NCBI GenBank assembly: GCA_958510825.1
Contig: OY294048.1
Span: 17,625,589 to 17,689,588, forward strand
Length of the DNA: 64,000 nt
Direction: 5' to 3'
Origin: Brachypterus glaber
Taxonomy: Eukaryota > Arthropoda > Insecta > Coleoptera > Kateretidae
The position numbers and the translations under genes are program-made. The notes beneath the pieces were generated by a model. That model saw only the letters and a program-made list of their open reading frames with translations. It was not told the origin of the DNA and made no database searches. Below, one piece after another: positions 40,219 through 52,493 of this stretch (the first letter of the stretch is position 1; each line of letters starts with the position of its first letter).

Positions 40219-42340
40219 TTAAGCATAAATCTGTGGTAATAATCTGTCTTTTTGGCACTTGGTGTACAGGACACAAAATAAAAGTTTATAACGAAACTGG
40301 CTATTGACCAATATATAGAAATAATTAAGTATTTTTATCATACAAACTTGCTTGAGACTAGAAAAATTAATATCAACATTGTCAATACAGTTAAAATTTG
40401 AACACATAACATAAATAGGTGATATCAGCATAATATTAGTTTTTGCAAAGTTGGTTTTAAATGTATTAATTTGCCTATTTCCTCTTGGTATTTGAATCTT
40501 GTTTAGTAAAAACTCACAATCAAGTTTATTGTTTATTAAATTAAACAAAAAAGAAATTGATATATTTTTGCTGCGTATATCTAGGCTTACACGGTTCACC
40601 TGGGCTATTTTAAATAAAAATTTCGTGAACCCCTACATTTTTTGGACTAAAACATACCTGATGACATAAGAAATCAATTTCCATTTGAAAGAAAATCGTA
40701 AAAGATACACTTTTTTAGAAAGATAAAAAAACGTTTTTTTGAGTAATAGGGTGTGTCAAAAAATTTCGACTTGCGAAATCGAAAACGCTCTCTGGCTCAA
40801 AAGTTGCTCCTTAGTAAAAAACAGTGGCCACTCAAAAATGAGCCAAATAGATTAATGTTTAGAGGTAGCTCAAAGCACTCAAACTTTGAAAAATATCGGT
40901 ACCTGTTTTTCGGAAAAAAAGTGATTGTATATAAAATTAAGGAAATTTTGGAGGGTTTCTTTGGTAATATTTAGAAACAATACTAATTGTGAGAAAACTA
41001 AAAAAATTATATTTCCCCTTCCCTTAAGTTAGAACATAAAAAAATCGCCAATTATTTGAAGATTTTGCGAAAATTTATTGAAAATGGGCATATTTAAAAG
41101 GACATAACTTCCTTAGGAATGATTTTTTGACCAAGGTGCATATAAACTTTTTCTATGTTTTTAATGTTAAATAACCACTCATTACTAAAATATTTGTTTT
41201 TTGCTTTATATTTTTTAATTTTTTTATTTTTGGTTCTTCATGCGTAAAAATTTACTTTTAAATGCATTTATCTTTAAAACGGTTAAACCTGCGATGTTAA
41301 ATCACAGAAACTTTTTATGTGTATTTTTACATAAAAAAGTATTCCAACCAAAAAATCAAAAAAAAAGTACACCGAAAAAAGTTTTAGGCAAAAAAACAGA
41401 AAATCCACCCGGTTTCTAATCGAAATTATTTTTTTTTACTCAACTTGAGGAAAAAAATTATGTTTTCTGTAGTCATGTAGGTTAACATGTATATATGCTT
41501 ATATACTAATATATAATTTTGCAGATTTTTTATTCAAAACTATTTTTTATGCACTTTTAAAAACTTGCAAAAATTAAATTTTCGCGATCTTCAAATAATT
41601 GGCGATTTTTTCATGTTCTAACTTAAGGGGAGTGGGGGATATAATTGTTTTAGTTCTTACATTTAGTATTGTTTCTAAATATTACCAAAGAAACCCTCCA
41701 AAATTTCCTCAATTTTTATCGGTATCAGTTTTTATCCGAAAAACAGGTACAGATTTTTTTTTAAGTTTGAGTGCTTTGAGCTACCTCTAAACATTTATCG
41801 ATTTGGCTCATTTTTGAGTGGCCACTGTTTTTTACTAAGGAGCAACTTTTAAGCCAGGGAGCGTTTTTGATTTTGAAAATGGCGATTTTTTGACACACAT
41901 TAATACTCAAAAAAACGTTTTTTTATCTGTCTAAAAAAGTGTATATTTTACGACTTTCTTTCAAATGGAAATTGATTTCTAATGTCATCAGTTATGTTTT
42001 AGTCCAAAAAATGTAGGGGTCCACGAAATTTTTATTTAAAATCGTCCAGGTGAACCGTGCTTAATAGGTCACTTATTTAATAAACATATATGATCTGAGC
42101 CCTGGGGAGGATAGATATTATAGATTCTAAAGTTAAGGAGCTTGGCAAATTTTCGCTAAATTGCTTCCAATGGGTCTATTTGGTTATTATAAGTTGGATA
42201 CCAAATTAGACATCCATATTCTAATTTTGAACGGACAAAACTAAAATAAAGTATTTTAAGGCTATTTACAGTGGAAAATGAGCTGGTGTTTCTTGTAATA
42301 AAGCCTAGCTACACTTGGTGTGTTCTGTAATTATATTAGG
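40219..42340 (-). pseudogene. LINE reverse transcriptase remnant, split by a foldback
   Basis: The right part (42060-42340) encodes the RT thumb motif LYFSFVRSKLEYGCLIWYP and KFAKLLNF, with an in-frame stop. The left part (40219-40589) encodes the C-terminal tail, SLDIRSKNISISFLFNLINN, RGNRQINTFKT and YVMCSNFN. The two join at the CTTA duplicated by the foldback at 40590-42059. It is decayed and 5'-truncated. Confidence 0.8.
40590..42059. mobile_element. Foldback DNA element, 1.47 kb, inserted in a LINE
   Basis: Ends CACGGTTCACCTGG...TTTTAAATAAAAATTTCG, mirrored at the other end. Target duplication CTTA (40586-40589 and 42060-42063). The inner part (from about 40747 to 41900) is homologous to the foldback at 6363-7714, starting at GGGTGTGTCAAAAAAT, but here it has about 155 extra bases on each side, also mirror images. 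No transposase. Confidence 0.85.
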
Positions 42341-44386
42341 TACCTAGACTCATTTTCTTAGAAATTTGTATTTATTTGATTGTATTTTTAAAATGTAATT
42401 TCGTTTTTGCGAGAGTACCTATTTAACCTTTTAATATATTTTATTAAGTTATCTGAAAATACTGCGGTTTATGTGAATAATACAATGCTCATTTATTATA
42501 TTATAGTTTTTTCGTAGAGTAAATATACAAGAGGTCTCTGGAAACCGATTAAACACAAAATAGTTATTTTTGTATTAAGAGCTCACAATAACTGATAACA
42601 GAAATCACATTTTGCCCTCATAATACAAACAACATTTTTTCTACGATCTAAAATAAATAAATACATTTCATGCAGTAAGTTTATAACATTACAAGGTCGC
42701 AGCACTTACGATTTTCTAAAAATCTGGTGGTGTAGAAGTAAAATCCTCATCAGTGTTACTCTCCATATTTTTTTTGTAACAACAACTATTTAGCACACAA
42801 ATATTTTACCACACGAAATTAAGATTTAATTTAAAATAAATAATAATTTTATATTTAAAAAATGGCGGACTACAACATCGCAGCATATACGTGACAGTTG
42901 TTTTACCAGTGCCTTGTCGGTTGCCTACACTATACATAGAGCGTAAAAGTATAGGATTTGCGCTCGTTGTCATGCCAACGAGCAGAAAAGTAAAATGCTA
43001 AGAAATAGGTTATTTTGGAGTCTGAAAACATCATTTGTTTTTGTAGAAATGTTAACTTCTATTAGATCGTAGAAAAAAGAATTATGTGTTGCCTGTATTT
43101 AGTTTAAATCGTTTAATAAAATTGATCATAAACAGTCACCGCCATACAGGGATCGCGTTCATTTTTATTGTTTTTAGCAAAGTTTAACACTGATACTCCG
43201 ATTGATATGCCTGGGACGGTTTCCAATATTTAACACTGCATTGACTGTCTTGTATATTCGGTCTACGGTTTTATCCAACCCTGTGACACTCCTCAGTTTT
43301 AACTAGCTTTTTCTTGTTACGTAATGACTGAAATCCACCAGGTGGCGAAATAGTCTACGAGCGAGATATAGAGCACTCTAAATTTATGATTTTATAAAAT
43401 TCTATGACACATAATCCCAAATTTTGTTTATGTTAGAAATTAACGTCAAAGTATTTTATAACTTTCTACTAAACTATAATACTTTTATTGGTATTATGTG
43501 ATTACTTTTAGTATTTTGTGATAACAATGGTTTTACTATAGTTTGGTAACATTAAACATATTTATAGTTGACACAAGAAAGTATAGTACTTAAGAAATCA
43601 AAATTAGATTAACAGAATCATGGCTTACAGTTTTTGATGTGCCACATATAAAAATTTAGAGACTTTGTGGGCTAGCCTATTTGTTATTTCTAAAATCATA
43701 TACCAGGTATCTATAACTTACCTTAGAATTACCAAAGAAGATGTTCTCATAAAAACACACACTAAAAATAAACGTCACTGTGAACATATGTTTATAATGT
43801 AAAATTATGATCTAGAAGGCTTCCGACCTCGCTCGTAGATACCAGCGCCTTTTAGTCAATACGTAATCAATAAAAAATCAAACTACAAGTTACCAGTCCG
43901 TATTCTCTACGTTCATGGTTTTATCTTTAAGTCGCTGAAAAGTACCAGATGCACTTTTTATACCTAACGCAATTCGTGTAAATTCAATGCGCATATTTGC
44001 CTTGTTCATAGCTATATGTATACTACATTGTATACTATACAATGTATAGGATTTGTTTTTATTAGTTAGTTAACCAAACGTTAACTCAGTCCATAAAATC
44101 AAAGTAAACAAAAATCCACAAATGCATTAAAACTTTCCACTAAATTAATGATTAGTTGTCATACTTTATGTACTTACCACTTAAATTGGACTATTTTCTA
44201 TATCTTTCAATATGTTCTTTAATGTAATTTTAAACCACATCTTTTAACGTTAAATAAATTATGAAAACCCAGCTTATTTTTACAATTAAACAGATCTTTT
44301 CAATAACAAAACTATTATATCTGGTAAAATTCTTTTTAATTCTTAACCCTCTATGGCCACTTGTTATGTTTAGGTAAAATACCCAA
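42341..44386. other. Intergenic, weak inverted repeats only
   Basis: ATGACTGAAATCCACC...TCTACGAGCGAG near 43325-43365 is partly mirrored by CTCGCTCGTAG...GTCAATACGTAAT near 43830-43867, a decayed foldback. Otherwise nothing recognised. Confidence 0.4.
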
Positions 44387-44398
44387 TTGGATTTAATT

Positions 44399-45403
44399 AA
44401 GTCCAATTACCTTACCTCCTATGATAAAAACGAAACTCCAAAGAATATTATAATAAACAGATTTAATTATATATTATCGACACACCCCAATTATAACCAA
44501 ATCTATACCGATGCATCTAAAACTGACGAAGGAGTAGGAGCAGCTGTTGTGACCAAAAATAATACATGTGTTTACCACCTCCCAAAATATTTAAGCATTT
44601 ACCAAGGAGAATTATATGCATTACTCAAAGCTCTAAATCAAACCGTTCCGGGGAAAAATTTAATTATCACTGACTTTTTAAGTGCGCTAGAAGGAATACA
44701 AAAAATATACTCTAATGATTTGTTACTAACAAATATAAAATCAGCTCTACATCAACTACAAGAAAGAAACATCGATATTACCTTATTATGGGTCCCATCC
44801 CACATTGGCATTTCAGGGAACGAAAAAGCGGACAAAGCCGCACGCAGCGCAATCGAAAATTAACCAATCATAAAAAAAAGCGTATCATTTAAAGACGTCC
44901 ACAGCCAAATTAAAATAGCAACAAACCAAATGTGGCAAACTAGATGGAACCAGCAAATTGACAACAAACTACACAATATCAAGCCAGATATAGCCCCCTT
45001 TAAGCCAGTCTCACTAAGCAGAAGACAGCAAGTAGTCATATCCAGATTAAGAATGGGCCACACCAACTATACACATCAACATTTGATGAAAAAAGAAGAA
45101 CCAAGACAGTGTGAAGTATGTGCGTGCATTCTCACTGTAAAACATTTTATTCTAGAGTGTAGAAGATATTCCCACTTGCGAACCAAGCATAAATTAAAAG
45201 ACAACTTAATCACAGTTTTAACCAGCGACTTAGACAATTTGTTTAAATTTCTAACTGAAGCAAATCTCATGCAAAAAATTTAAGTTATGTTAGTCTACTA
45301 TACAAATATTAATATTAGGTACCTTAAAACTAATGTAATTATAACGTAATTGCTAATAACCCAGAGTGGTTGATGCAAAAAAAAAATAAAAAAAAGTCCA
45401 ATT
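44399..45403 (+). pseudogene. 5'-truncated LINE with RNase H domain, one in-frame stop
   Basis: Frame from 44409 to 45283 with a single TAA at 44861-44863. RNase H motifs: IYTDASKTDEGVGAAV (first Asp), GELYALLKAL (Glu), IITDFLSALE (Asp) and LLWVPSHIGISGNEKADKAA (His, Asp). After the stop: RLRMGHTNYTHQHLM and CEVCACILTVKHFILEC, the CCHC-like tail common to I/R1/Jockey-type LINEs. The 3' end is an A-rich tail (45376-45395). A 10-bp target duplication AAGTCCAATT lies at 44399-44408 and 45394-45403. A dead, 5'-truncated copy of modest age. Confidence 0.88.
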
Positions 45404-45687
45404 TATTGGGTTTTGCGTTTTATATTGCTTTATATATCCTTTATTATGCATCTACCTACATTTTTAATATATTTTTTGATGCTAAAGTCTAATAAATTTT
45501 TAAAAAAATTGTATTTTAATGCAAGTCTGTCAACACGACCAGTTTAAAAAATGTTAATGTTCAGGATTATTTTTGAAAGGTTTTGACATTTATTATGATA
45601 AATTAAAAAATACTGGACGATTAAGTCAATATTAAAGATTAATTTAAGAAAATAATATGATCCTGAATATATCTTGAACAAAAATAA

Positions 45688-46911
45688 CACAGGCCCACAA
45701 AGTCCTGGATTCCAATATGATATTCCTATGTATTTTTTCCCGCTGAAACTGAATCCGCAACCCGTTTAACCCCTACACGTCAGGATTTTGACATAACCTC
45801 AAAAAACACCCGAAAAACTACTGAAACCGCTAAAATCATCTATGCCATACCACTGTCCCCAAATTGCTAATTCTATAACCCTAGAACCCCATAATCCCCT
45901 AACCTCATTATACCATAGACGCATAACCTCATAACCCCCTAACCTGATTAAGTAGAAAAATATAGTTTGGGAAAACAGAACAAATTCTTCAGTTTTTTTT
46001 TTGTGGAACATAGTCATAGGTAAGTAACTCTATAACCCCAAAATCCCCTAACCTCAAAAAATAAATATTATAAATAACCTCAAAATAACTTCACTTCGTA
46101 ACCCCATATACTATATAACCTTAATCCCGTTATCCTATTCTGTGGGGAAGTCCGGTTACTGAAATTATAACCCCAAACCTCAGAAATGTGGAGTAAGTTT
46201 TTTATTGTTGATTTTTTCATATTAGTCTCCAATATTCTCGGAGGTAGCAGGATTTCAAATTTGAAAAGTAGTAGTAGTGGTAGTAATGGTCTTTCGTTAA
46301 ACAATTGCGTAAATACCACGAAAAAATTCAATTTCATAAATATTGCAAAAAAGATATTGGATAACAAGCTTACTGAGGTATCAGACGTCTGAGAGGTTTT
46401 AAAAAAATAATTGAGTAGACATTGATTCATGACTTCACTCACAAAACTCTTATGATTTTGAAAACCGGACTTCGCCACAGAATAGGATGATGAGGTTAAG
46501 AGGTTATAATATATGGGTTTACGGAGCGAAGGGGTTAGGAGGTTATGGTGTGATAGGATTTTAGGGTTATACAGTTACTATGTTCTACAAGAAAATTTCA
46601 CGTAATTGTTCTGTTTTCCCGAGCCAGATTTTTCTACTTAATGAGGTTACGACGTTTTGAGGTTATGGAGTAATGGTATTCCGAGGTTAAGGGATTATGG
46701 GGTTACGAATTTGGAGGAAGAGGGTGAAAGTGGTATGGAGTAGATGATTTTAGCGGTTTCAGTAGTTTTTCGAGTGTTTTTTGAGGTTATGTCAAAATCC
46801 TGACTTGTAGAGGTTAAACGGGTTGCGGATTCGGTTTCAGCGGGAAAAAATACATAGGAATATCATATTGGAATCCAAGACTCACGAAATTTTTTTTTTT
46901 GTGGGCCTGTG
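45688..46911. mobile_element. Foldback element, 1.22 kb, CACAGGCCCACA ends
   Basis: The ends CACAGGCCCACA and TGTGGGCCTGTG are flanked by TAA on both sides, compatible with the 3-bp targets of PIF/Harbinger elements. The arms pair over about 450 bases (for example TTTTTCCCGCTGAAACTGAA with TTCGGTTTCAGCGGGAAAAA, and TCCTATTCTGTGG with CCACAGAATAGGA). The arms carry repeated AACCCCNTAACCTCA-like phrases. No ORF of significance. Confidence 0.85.
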
Positions 46912-47493
46912 TAATTGTGCAAATAAGGTATGTTACTTTAAAGATACATGGAAATTTTAAAATAGTTTTTAGTATGGACACATATTAATTGTTAACATGT
47001 TTTTATATTTATTAAAAAATAGTTTTATAATTATAATTTGAGAATTTTATTAAATTATTACTTCTAAAATTACGTAGAAAGCCTTGTTTTTTTTCAGCAA
47101 TATTTTTATAAATTTCACGATTTATTGCCCAATGTTACGTTTAGGTAACATACCCTATTTTTTTGTAGGGGAGTACCAGGCTAAAATTTTTTTCTTGAAT
47201 TAAAAAGGCATTTGGAATAAAAAAACACATACTCAATTTTTTTCTACCGGTATAATTAATTTGGGCCATAAAGGGTTAATAATTAACTTTATTAACTCTG
47301 CCGCGTTGTATAAATATGTAGGTATTTATTTAATTTACCCATTTTCCTAGAAAATGTCCAAATTGTGCTTATTGTGATTCATGAGTGTAGGTTTTTAATA
47401 AGTTTAAAGCACCAACGTGATAAATAAACTGAATTTTGTTTAAACCAGATCACAGTTCTGACTCAAAAATCATACACGCGTAAAGGCTTATCC

Positions 47494-47602
47494 AGAGGCT
47501 CGCATAAGAAGCGTAATACATAACATACGATGCCGTGATTGGCTTGATGTGCCGTCATGTATTTTGTGCGCAAGCTTATAACGTTCGCATAAGAGGCTGT
47601 GT
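47494..47602. mobile_element. GCATAAGAAC-family MITE, copy 2 (shortened)
   Basis: GGCTCGCATAAGAAGCGTAA, the centre GATGCCGTGATTGGCTTGAT and the end GTTCGCATAAGAGGCT. Compared with copies 1 and 3 the right arm is partly deleted. Confidence 0.8.
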
Positions 47603-48061
47603 ATATGCCTTAACGGCGAGTGCGGAAAAGTATCGAGTGTAAGAATGGCACATGAACACTATTTTTCTAGGAGCCTAACAAAATAATATATATTTTTCAT
47701 AATTACTTATTTTGATTCATTAACCAAAACACTAGTATTTCGGTCTGTCTGTCCGTCCGTCCGTCTGTCTGAAATTTGGTATGCAGATGTATTTTTATTA
47801 TTAACTTGGAAAAATTCGTATTTGAGCGTTTGGGGGGTAGGGGTTTAAAAGGAGAGATTTGTATTTGGATTTTTATCACACCTGGTGAAAAAAGTGCAGG
47901 AAGCGAGGTATAAAACATGGAACGATGGGAAAACTATTTTTTTAAGAATAGAATTGGAATGGTACGTGGAATTGAAGCACTTCAAAATTATTTGTAATTT
48001 GTAAACAGTCTAATAAGGTATAAAACACCTTTGTATGTAAGGTCCCAGAATGACTAAAAAC

Positions 48062-48064
48062 TAA

Positions 48065-48107
<43 letters not shown>

Positions 48108-48108
48108 A
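48062..48108. repeat. (AAAT)n microsatellite
   Basis: About 12 uninterrupted AAAT units. Confidence 0.95.
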
Positions 48109-48539
48109 TGTTCGTTTTGGCCTTAGCTTTTTTATTATTCATTTAGATTAATTAATATTATATAAATCATATTTTAAATCACTAAAACGACTAACAAAAA
48201 ACTATTTGATTAAATTTTGATAGTATTTTTTAGTTACTGAGAAAAACGTACCATTTGTATTATTTTAATTTTAGCAAATGTAAGACTCTTAAGTTCTTTT
48301 GAAAAAGTCTGTTTTTTTTTTAATCAAGAAAAATGATGTAAAAAATTAAAATTCTTATCTTAAAGTAAAAAACCTTTACCATAAACTGTTGATGTTATTG
48401 ATTATAATTATTATAATAATATAATTATATTTAATTTTATCAGGCAGTGTACGAAATTTAATCCTTAAAAGTCGGATTTTTTTTTTAAATTTGTAGTAAT
48501 TAAATCAGTTCATATAAGCCAGTTTATATTTAGATTAAT

Positions 48540-49055
48540 TATTATTATATAAATCATATTTTAAATCACTAATATACGCAACAACTCTATTACTATTTTC
48601 CGACACCATACGGATCTTTTTAAAACATAATTTAGTTATACGGCCGCAAATCTCTACAATTCATTAAAACCAGGATTCACTACCATTAAGCCAAACGCGT
48701 TTTGTGCTAGTACAAAAAAAGCCTTGCTTGAAAAGCAAGGCTAGTTTACCACAATTTTTTTTTATTATATTTGGTTATTACACTATTGCGTGTTATAATG
48801 ATTATATTCTTTATAGACATTTATTGTGCAATTTTAACTTTAAATATTTGAATATTTAAATACTTTAAATATTTGAATATCTTACATATTATATTTTAGT
48901 ATTTAATAATTGTTCAACTTTTTTTAGTGTGATGTTATAAATATATTTCCTATGTATTTTTATGGTTAAGTGTAAGATTGATTTTTATAATCAAAATTCG
49001 CCATTTTGATGTAATTATATGTCAAATAAAGTCGTTTATTATTATTATTATTAAA
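48540..49055 (+). pseudogene. 3' end of a decayed LINE
   Basis: The frame at 48636-48744 encodes SYTAANLYNSLKPGF, FCASTKKALLEKQG and a stop, the usual end of a non-LTR ORF2 (a Y-N-x-L-P-like motif followed by a K-x-x-K-x-x-L-x tail). After a UTR of about 300 bases comes CAAATAAAGTCGTTTATTAT, an AATAAA and a (TTA)n tail at 49036-49053. A perfect hairpin GCCTTGCTT/AAGCAAGGC lies across the stop. Confidence 0.6.
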
Positions 49056-49305
49056 AATATTCTAGATTATATTTTAGCAACAAAAAATTATTTATTGATA
49101 ACTCAAAACAATACATTGAGTTAGCTGAAACTTGAATTATTGATTGGTTTTCAAAACTACACTGCCGAACAGACTGCTAATTAACGTATTAATTTAGTTT
49201 AATAGGTAAATAAGTAAAATCGTTGGGCTTAATCAAAAGTGTTATATCTGCTACCATTTTTTTTCCAAAAGCAATTTTTTATTTGAATGTTGGTGGATAT
49301 CCACT

Positions 49306-49428
49306 GGATCGCATAACAACATAGTATATAAGAATACGATGCCGTGATTGGCTTGATGTGCCGCCATGTATCTTGTAAGCCAATCACGGCATCGCATCCT
49401 TATGTTTTACGTTCTTATGCAAGCTTCT
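49306..49428. mobile_element. GCATAAGAAC-family MITE, copy 3
   Basis: GGATCGCATAACAACATAGT at the left, the centre GATGCCGTGATTGGCTTGAT, and GTTCTTATGCAAGCTT at the right, matching copy 1 at 27545-27667. Confidence 0.85.
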
Positions 49429-49734
49429 GGATAGGCCTTTAACCGATTACTACAAGGATTCAGCCTCATTTTTTTTCTAACCCAAGCGTACTCGGGGACA
49501 ACTGTGATATCTTTAGTCCGCTAAAAATAATTAAAATTAATTCAATAATAAATTTAATAATATTAAGGGTCATAACTTTAAATCATTTAATTTAAATGCA
49601 TCTCCGACGTGCAGTGATTAATATATAAAGTAGTTAATCGCGATGTCTTTCAATTGTGTAATGACGTCACTAGGGTATCCGGTGCTATAGGGTAACAGTC
49701 TTAACTTTTAAATTGACGTTATTATTATACACCT

Positions 49735-50330
49735 TGCAGCTTGAGGGCTGTCCATAATTACGTATTACTGTGTAACGCGTAACAATATAAAATTTTTGTT
49801 TCGCAATAACTGTATTCTCACTATTGATTCATTTTTTTCAACAAAACAAACATGAACCTAAAATATAGTATAACATATAACCTTAAAAAAAATTACACGA
49901 AAAAATCACTCAAACTTCATAATGAATATGACACAGAGAAAAAATACTAGGTACCTCTTTTTACACTGAGTGTCACATAAAACACGTATATTGTTTATGC
50001 ACAGGTATACAAAATAGTACACACATTGTTCTGTGAGTACACATTCCGCGCGAAAATGTATCATCGCCGATAATTCATTGGCAAGATCACGCAAGAACAG
50101 GGCCGTAAGATTTTTTTTTAATATCAATGTCAACAGTTTTTTTACTGATTACAATATTATTTAAATATGCATAGTTTCGTCAATTTTTGTGTGAAAAAGG
50201 GAATTATGGGCCACTAAATAGTTATTTATGTTAAAATAAAAATACATCTGCCAAGCTTAGAAATAAACATTAAATTTATTAAATTCCGTTACGTAACGTT
50301 TACCTAGACCCCCCCTCCCACCTGTCACAA
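49735..50330. mobile_element. Probable decayed hAT-type MITE
   Basis: GGGCTGTCCATAATTACGTA at the left, and TTCCGTTACGTAACG...TAGACCCCCCCTCCC...TGTCAC at the right, follow the pattern of known insect hAT MITE ends, but the right end is not intact. Confidence 0.4.
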
Positions 50331-52436
50331 ACTGTAACAATTTCTCTAGGGCCCTAGGGACACAAAAAGTGTCGCTTTTAGAAACAATCAAATAAAAAAG
50401 TATTATACGTTTACTTCGTAAAAAGATTTTTTTTTGTGCAAAATCAACAAATTTTGTACTAAAGTGCAATACAATTTTAACTATATCCGTTCATCTGTCC
50501 GTCCATCCTCATATGTCACGTTTTCGTTTCCGCATGATAAATCCGATCCACTTTTCAGAAATAATCAACTATGGTAAGGAAACGAAGTCTCTTAAAAGCC
50601 CGAAAAATAAGAAATTATGGGGATAAACCTTTCAAAAAATAAAAAATAGTGAAATAATATCAAAAGAAACTTAACTTTTAACTAACAATTACTTTTATTA
50701 AAAAGTAAATCTCACCAAAATTAAAAAAATCCCCCTAAAAAAAGTTCTAGGAGGCAAACTAAAAATGGAAAAAATATGCTATCATAGTCATTTTTACAGG
50801 AAAAATTACCTTTATTAAAAAAGTTAAATTTAAAAAATTTAAAAAAAAATCTATTAAAAACAAAAAAGTTATAGGAGCGCCACCTAAAAAATCAAATTAT
50901 CCCAATAAAAATCAGCTCAACTTAAAACTTTACACTGTAAAAAGTAAACATAATACTCAGCTACAAATCTATAGGGAATCGGAAGTTATTATCTAATAAA
51001 ATTGTACTTTAATTTATGTTACAAACACTCAACATTTCATGTCCGTCCTTAAATATTATAAGGTTTATCAAAAAAAAATTTGAAAAAATTTCGGCCTCAA
51101 AATTACCAGTTAGGACGGAATTACCCAGATAAGTATATTGATAAATATATGTGTGTTGGATACCCCGGAAGTTAAAGAAATATGTAAAATTTTGTTTTTT
51201 TTTTACTATAGCACTGGGCGCACCTCGATCGTATTTCAACTTCGAGCTTTTATAAAAATTGTTAATCAACCAATAGTCAATATTTTGTGGTAACGCCGGT
51301 TATTATCCCCACCACTTAGTTTGTATAACCGACAGTTTTCACAAAACCGCATTAATTATTTTCAGATATGGGCTCAAACCAGTGAATTTTCTCCAAATAC
51401 ACAATTAATAGGTTAGGTTTTGAGGTTTGGACTTATCTAACCTACTTCCGATCCTGCGCTAGACGCGGCTACTAACGATTAGTGACGTCCTCCCTTCTTC
51501 TCAGTTTCAGTAACCCGGTTAGTTCCGGTGACCCCACAACAAATTGGCTAATATATTGTCTTAACTATGAGGGTTGTTCATTGGCACGGCACTTTCTTGC
51601 ACTGACTTACACTTTTTTCTCAACCAAATAAGTACTGTATTTGTTTTTTAATTCTTAAACATGACGAAGAACTGTATTCAACTGTAAAGTGCAAGAGTGC
51701 AGGAACCAACGAACATACCTTCTACATGAGATTATCCCGAAAGTGAATTTTTTGTTATTTAAATGCAATTTATATTGCAATACATTATTTTGCTGTACCA
51801 AATGTTATTGTAATCAATCCATAAATAGCTGATTATTGGACACACGATAAACACTGCACTAAAAATATTATTTAATTTAAACCATTTTAAATGTAATTTG
51901 TTTAGCGGTATTGTTAAAAAAACACTTCCTGCTATGACCGTGCTCGCCGAAGTAAAACTGCAGAAACATTTTATGATTTGAGGCAATTAGGTTTGTTTAT
52001 TTCGCCCTTCCTTAAATGCTACTTAAGTCAATTGATATAACACAAAGGCGGCTCCAGGAATCTAACGTTATATCTTGGTTATACCTACGCTATAATATTA
52101 AGGGTTTATACTGGTATCAACATAAACATTTACACTCAAGCAGAATCCAAATCGAAGTTTGCGAAAATATCACCCCTGTGAAAAAAAATCTAAATTATTC
52201 TAAAATACACTGCCCAGAAAAAGAGATTTCCCATTTTTCACCTTCGGGCGTCAAATGGATTTTTTATTATCAGCAACCTTAAAAAGCCCAATAAACCAAT
52301 TATCACGAAAACTACTCCCCGCCCCTCAGGTGGTGTATTTAGAAAAATCTTATTTTAAGTTTAGTTTTAGAGACCTCGAATATCCCAATATGTAAATTTT
52401 CAATAAAACTACCCCCGCCCTCAGGGGGTGAAATTA
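50331..52436. other. Intergenic, no gene recognised
   Basis: Holds a CTGTCCGTCCATCC repeat at 50495. Some GC-richer unique sequence near 51420-51560 shows no ORF. A repeat with CCGCCC(C)TCAGG(T/G)GGTG is at about 52310-52435 and recurs at 54160. Confidence 0.45.
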
Positions 52437-52439
52437 GAG

Positions 52440-52493
<54 letters not shown>

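Larger units (their letters stand above)
46912..48530. other. Intergenic with MITE copy, CTGTC-type repeat and AAAT microsatellite
   Basis: Contains copy 2 of the GCATAAGAAC MITE (about 47494-47602), a GGTCTGTCTGTCCGTCCGTC repeat at 47741, and (AAAT)n at 48062-48108. No gene. Confidence 0.6.

Noticed and set aside
40753..41790. ORFs of about 60-75 codons inside the foldbacks at 6.5-7.5 and 40.7-41.8 kb
   Set aside because: Both arms give related short ORFs, but frames are not conserved between the two elements and no transposase motif is present.
48721..48741. Rho-independent terminator or microRNA at the hairpin GCCTTGCTT/AAGCAAGGC
   Set aside because: It lies across the end of a decayed LINE ORF in a nuclear genome, and the stem is too short for a microRNA precursor.
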